64,000 nt of DNA from Leptospira montravelensis. Lineage in GTDB: Bacteria; Spirochaetota; Leptospiria; Leptospirales; Leptospiraceae. The stretch's first letter is position 1. Each line of letters begins with the position of its first letter. The notes below the pieces were generated by a model. It saw only the letters and a program-made list of their open reading frames with translations, ran no database searches and was not told where the DNA came from. Of this stretch, positions 60,787 to 64,000 are shown in pieces. A program made the translations under genes and the position numbers. The stretch lies in contig NZ_RQFO01000016.1 of assembly GCF_004770045.1 (NCBI RefSeq), forward strand, positions 583,501-647,500, read 5' to 3'.

Positions 60787-61872
60787 TTATGGTCTAACGA
60801 CTGGTTCCATTTCCAATCTTACAAAAAATGTTTCAAATACGCGTTGTCTGACAGATTCCGCCATTGCTAGAAGTGCAGAAGTTGTACCTTCTATATTGAT
60901 TAGACCTAAACAATGTTTATCTGAGATTCCGACCCCACCAGGATATTTAGTACCTTTTTGGATCCCTGAGTTTTCAATCAGCCAAGCAGCGGAGAGTTTT
61001 TTGTATCCAGGTGATTCCGTATAGATAGGTGGATTTTCGAATCCGTGTTTTTTCGCGACTTGAAGAAACTTTTCGGTATCAACATCAGATAATATTGGAT
61101 TGGTAAAAAAAGAACCCGCAGAACGAGTGTTTGGATCATTTTCATCCAAAACCATCGACTTTTTTTTTCGAAGTTGAATCACCATATTTCGAACTATTTC
61201 CATTTGTTGGATTCGCGATTCTAAATTTGATTTGCCGTTATTAAAATTTTCTGAATTTGAAGCATCCCATAGATTTTGTAATTCCGGGTAACGCAAACAA
61301 GGTGCAGCTTCCTTAGACAATTGAAAGGTAACTGAAATTACAATATAGTCCTTATAAATACCGGATTTAAACTCACTATTCCGATAGCGAAATTGACAGT
61401 TTTGATTCGTGATAGAAATGATTTCTCCAAAAGGATTCATACATTCCACTGCTAAAATTGAATCTTTAACCTCTTGACCATAGGCTCCAATATTTTGAAT
61501 TGGGGATGCACCTACAGAGCCCGGAATACCAGAAAGACACTCAATACCAGCTAATCCCTGTTTTATAGTAAATTCAACAAAATGGTCCCAAATTACACCA
61601 GCGCCAACTTGAAAAATTGTATATTCGTTATTTGAATCTAGACAACGTATGCCTGGGATTTGCATTTTGAAGATGACACCTGGAAAACCAGAATCCCGAA
61701 ATATAGTATTCGATCCACCACCCAAAATAAAAAAAGGTAGATTTTCTTTTTTACAAAATTCTAAAGCATACCTTAAATCTTCGATTGTCTTTATAGAAAT
61801 GAAGTACTTTGCCTCACCACCCAATTGCAATGATGTGTGCGGAGCCAAGCTTACATTATTTTGGACAAACAT
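60787..61872 (-). CDS. murB: UDP-N-acetylenolpyruvoylglucosamine reductase
   Basis: 361 residues from ATG 61872 (a TTG at 61896 is the alternative). It reduces UDP-enolpyruvyl-GlcNAc to UDP-MurNAc with FAD and NADPH. FAD-binding LPFFILGGGSNTIFRDSGFPGVI, GIECLSGIPGSVGASPIQNIGAYGQEVKD, QFRYRNSEFK and PNTRSAGSFFTNPIL (catalytic Ser), AAWLIENSGIQKG and C-terminal MEPVVRP are clear. First gene of a peptidoglycan operon with mltG. Confidence 0.96.
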   Translation of the reverse strand: MFVQNNVSLAPHTSLQLGGEAKYFISIKTIEDLRYALEFCKKENLPFFILGGGSNTIFRDSGFPGVIFKMQIPGIRCLDSNNEYTIFQVGAGVIWDHFVEFTIKQGLAGIECLSGIPGSVGASPIQNIGAYGQEVKDSILAVECMNPFGEIISITNQNCQFRYRNSEFKSGIYKDYIVISVTFQLSKEAAPCLRYPELQNLWDASNSENFNNGKSNLESRIQQMEIVRNMVIQLRKKKSMVLDENDPNTRSAGSFFTNPILSDVDTEKFLQVAKKHGFENPPIYTESPGYKKLSAAWLIENSGIQKGTKYPGGVGISDKHCLGLINIEGTTSALLAMAESVRQRVFETFFVRLEMEPVVRP

Positions 61873-61922
61873 AATCCCAATAAAAAGTTTCCGCAAAAAT
61901 CGTAAGTAAGAAAATCAGTCTT

Positions 61923-62285
61923 ATGAGTCGTTCCAACCCTAAAGTTTATGAATATTCTGGATGTAGCACCTGTCGCAATGCCCTTAAATATTTAAAATCA
62001 AAAAAAGTGGATTTTCAACAAGTCCCTATCCGTGACAATCCCCCCTCTGTCACAGAGCTTAAAAAAGCAAAACAATACTTAGGTGACATTAAAAAACTTT
62101 TTAATACCTCGGGTAAGGATTATCGCGAAGGAAATTGGAAGGAAAAATTGGTAACTCTTAAGGAAGAACAAATATATAAAGAACTCTCTTCCAATGGAAA
62201 TTTGGTAAAACGACCGTTTGTTGTAGGAGACGGTTGGTTTTTAGTAGGATTTAAGGAAGAGGAATGGAAGGAAAAATTGGGGTAA
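61923..62285 (+). CDS. ArsC/Spx family thioredoxin-fold protein
   Basis: 120 residues. VYEYSGCSTCRNALKYLKSKKVDFQQVPIRDNPPSVTEL is the ArsC/Spx/MgsR fold with a C-x2-C pair (Cys14, Cys17). Conserved LVKRPFVVGDGWFLVGFKEEEW matches the family's RP-hydrophobic loop. Members act as arsenate reductases or RNA polymerase-binding stress regulators; the CxxC favours the Spx/MgsR type. It is divergent from murB. Confidence 0.85.
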   Translation: MSRSNPKVYEYSGCSTCRNALKYLKSKKVDFQQVPIRDNPPSVTELKKAKQYLGDIKKLFNTSGKDYREGNWKEKLVTLKEEQIYKELSSNGNLVKRPFVVGDGWFLVGFKEEEWKEKLG

Positions 62286-62299
62286 GGTGGGAAGTTGCG

Positions 62300-62354
62300 A
62301 ATATTAGTATCCCCGCCCGATTTATGGGTGGGGAACTAGACCCGCCACCCAATG
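62300..62354 (+). repeat. 55-bp dispersed hairpin repeat, copy 3
   Basis: Same element as at 23150 and 31214, with both alternative stems intact (CCCCGCCC/GGGTGGGG and GGGTGG/CCACCC). It sits just past the ArsC/Spx stop and before the RND pump stop. Confidence 0.85.
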
Positions 62355-62449
62355 CGTTTCCTTTACCATGCAGGGGACAGAAACACAACGGATTTGTTTA
62401 AAACCATTTTTTTTTGAATCAAAAGTTCATATTTTCCACAGGTCAGTGA

Positions 62450-64000
62450 CTATTTTCGCTTTTGATTCGGTGGATTTTTTGATTGCGCTTTCGGTTCGTC
62501 ATCATCACCACCAATATCTATTTGAATTAGTTTTGAACTTCTCTTAATTCGATTTTGTTCCTTTATTAGTTTCCTTTTTTCATCCAATTTCAAGAGGAAT
62601 TCCATAACAAATGGTAAAACTAATCTCGAAAGCGCAGTTGCAACTAACACACCAAAAATAACAACTGTTGCAAGAGGTCTTTGTACTTCCGCGCCTGCCA
62701 TAGTTGATAATGCCATTGGCAAAAAACCAATAGCTGCAATAAACTCTGTAGTGAGAACAGGACGTAAAGACAAAATCCCTGCCGACACAACTGCTTTGTC
62801 GATATCTACTCCTGATTTGATTTCATCTTTTAAAGTCGAAGCATACACTACTCCATTCAATACAGCAATTCCACTGACAGCAATAAAACCAACAGCGGCT
62901 GGGATACTAAAAGGAAGACCTCGAACTAACAAACCCAAAATACCTCCTGCTGCAGCAAGAGGTACTACAGAAAAAACCCCAACTGCATAATAAACACTTT
63001 CGAATGCGATGATTAACATAAAAAATATAATCGCAAGTGCTACTGGAACTATAAGTATGAGTCGGTCTCGGGCACGAACAAAGTTATCAAATTGCCCCCC
63101 CCATTCAATTTCATATCCATTGGGTAAGGCATCTTGGACGGATTCTGTTTTCTTTTTAGCATCATTGATATAACCAACGAGATCGCGACCTCGAATATTC
63201 ACCTCTACAAAAATTCTCCGCCTTAGTCCTTCTCGATAAATCGCTGAAGCAGAATCCAGAATATCGATATCGGCTACTTGGGCTAGCGGCACTGTCGTAC
63301 CACGTGATGTCATAATAGGAATGTTTCGAACTGAATCGATGTCTTTCGCCTGTAAATCTAATCGTAGAACTAAATCATAACGTCTAGCACCTTCAAATAT
63401 TTTCCCTGCTGTCGAACCAACTCTCATCATTTCAACGGTTCGTAAAATTTCGGAAGCGGTAACTCCATAACGAGCCATATAATCATAGTTTGTATTAATT
63501 TGTAACATTGGAAGACCTAATAAACGTTGTACACGCAAATCACCAGTACCTTCTATTTTTGAAAGTACAGATGCCATTTTATCTGCATGAGTTTTTAAAG
63601 TTTGTAAATCATCACCGTAAATTTTTAGAACGACATCCGCTTTCGAACCAGTAAGTAGCGCATTCACTCGATTTTCAATTGGTTGAGACATGCTAAAATA
63701 TGTAGATGGGATCGATGATATTAATTTATCTTTTAAAACATTCATCAACTCTTCTCTTGAACTGGCATTCACCCAATTTTTTTTCGGTGAAAGTTTTACC
63801 ATGACAGAAGTTTCTTCAGTACCCAAAGGTTCTGCTGCAGACTCTCCCCTACCAACACGAGATACAACGCTAGAAATTTCTGGGAATGGTTTTAATACTC
63901 TTTCAATATCTTTATTTAAATCTTTTGAATAATCAATAGCAGTGGAAGGCAAACGTTTGGCATCAATTTCAATTTCGCCTTCGTCAATTCTAGGTAAAAA
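62450..64000 (-). CDS. RND heavy-metal efflux pump (CusA/CzcA type), C-terminal half
   Basis: The frame runs to the right window edge, giving 516 residues of a ~1050-residue protein, the N-terminal half missing. It opens with [20 protein letters not shown] and [15 protein letters not shown], the porter-domain words of CzcA/CusA metal pumps. Then [39 protein letters not shown], and the membrane helices with [23 protein letters not shown] and [33 protein letters not shown]. It exports metal ions or organics via a tripartite channel. The C-terminal tail is Lys/Asp-rich. Confidence 0.92.
   Translation of the reverse strand, partial: FLPRIDEGEIEIDAKRLPSTAIDYSKDLNKDIERVLKPFPEISSVVSRVGRGESAAEPLGTEETSVMVKLSPKKNWVNASSREELMNVLKDKLISSIPSTYFSMSQPIENRVNALLTGSKADVVLKIYGDDLQTLKTHADKMASVLSKIEGTGDLRVQRLLGLPMLQINTNYDYMARYGVTASEILRTVEMMRVGSTAGKIFEGARRYDLVLRLDLQAKDIDSVRNIPIMTSRGTTVPLAQVADIDILDSASAIYREGLRRRIFVEVNIRGRDLVGYINDAKKKTESVQDALPNGYEIEWGGQFDNFVRARDRLILIVPVALAIIFFMLIIAFESVYYAVGVFSVVPLAAAGGILGLLVRGLPFSIPAAVGFIAVSGIAVLNGVVYASTLKDEIKSGVDIDKAVVSAGILSLRPVLTTEFIAAIGFLPMALSTMAGAEVQRPLATVVIFGVLVATALSRLVLPFVMEFLLKLDEKRKLIKEQNRIKRSSKLIQIDIGGDDDEPKAQSKNPPNQKRK

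Overview
The window looks like chromosomal DNA of a Leptospira species, probably from the saprophytic or low-virulence side of the genus. The reasons are inferential: AT-rich DNA (roughly 38-40% G+C by eye), many lipoproteins with relaxed spirochaetal lipoboxes, TTG starts, a 7TM-DISM/SpoIIE phosphatase, a TPR/HEPN protein resembling the family named after Leptospira LA2681, and a stand-alone FliG-like domain protein. No rRNA, phage, insertion sequence or CRISPR array was seen. Both window edges cut a gene: a serine hydrolase on the left and an RND pump on the right.

Layout. 0-10 kb: serine hydrolase and START protein, two envelope proteins, an acyl-CoA dehydrogenase with a strong terminator, ruvC, an SDR/TetR divergent pair, DUF1697, an EamA transporter, an arylesterase-like lipoprotein and a phasin-like protein. 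10-22 kb: tRNA-Pro(GGG), sixA, an rppH-acyP-aldo/keto reductase operon, and a tight four-gene set (acyl-CoA dehydrogenase, APH-type kinase, DUF6285-like protein, histidine phosphatase) resembling bacterial levulinate (Lva) and mammalian ACAD10/11 hydroxyacyl-CoA chemistry. These are followed by an M23 peptidase, a CPBP protease, DUF423, a FliG-like protein and an M32 carboxypeptidase. 22.4-23.4 kb: tRNA-Gly(TCC) followed by three identical 212-bp tandem repeats that each carry the last 18 bp of the tRNA, then a 55-bp dispersed repeat and a Flavo-1-like structured element. 23-33 kb: an AraC/M24/two beta-propeller lipoprotein cluster, DUF1801, MATE, an ArsR-SRPBCC pair, carbonic anhydrase and an old yellow enzyme. 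33-48 kb: signalling proteins (SpoIIE phosphatase, PAS histidine kinase), pirin, ilvD, a TonB receptor operon, a methyltransferase and an M20 peptidase.

48.3-52.3 kb is an accessory island. Its small AT-rich genes (VapBC, small membrane and lipoproteins, a TPR/HEPN protein) all lie on the minus strand and are separated by GC-rich, hairpin-rich elements with conserved ends, recalling integron attC sites. It is the best candidate here for an undescribed mobile or adaptive system. 52-64 kb returns to the core: ankyrin lipoprotein, SPFH protein, a second TonB receptor operon with a beta-helix surface lipoprotein and a hairpin that would cover a ribosome binding site, murB-mltG, an Spx/ArsC-like protein, and the C-terminal half of a CusA/CzcA-type pump.

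The envelope theme is strong. Two TonB-receptor operons, about eight lipoproteins, peptidoglycan enzymes (M23, MltG, MurB) and an efflux pump suggest nutrient uptake and surface remodelling. Fatty acid and hydroxy-acid metabolism is the second theme.
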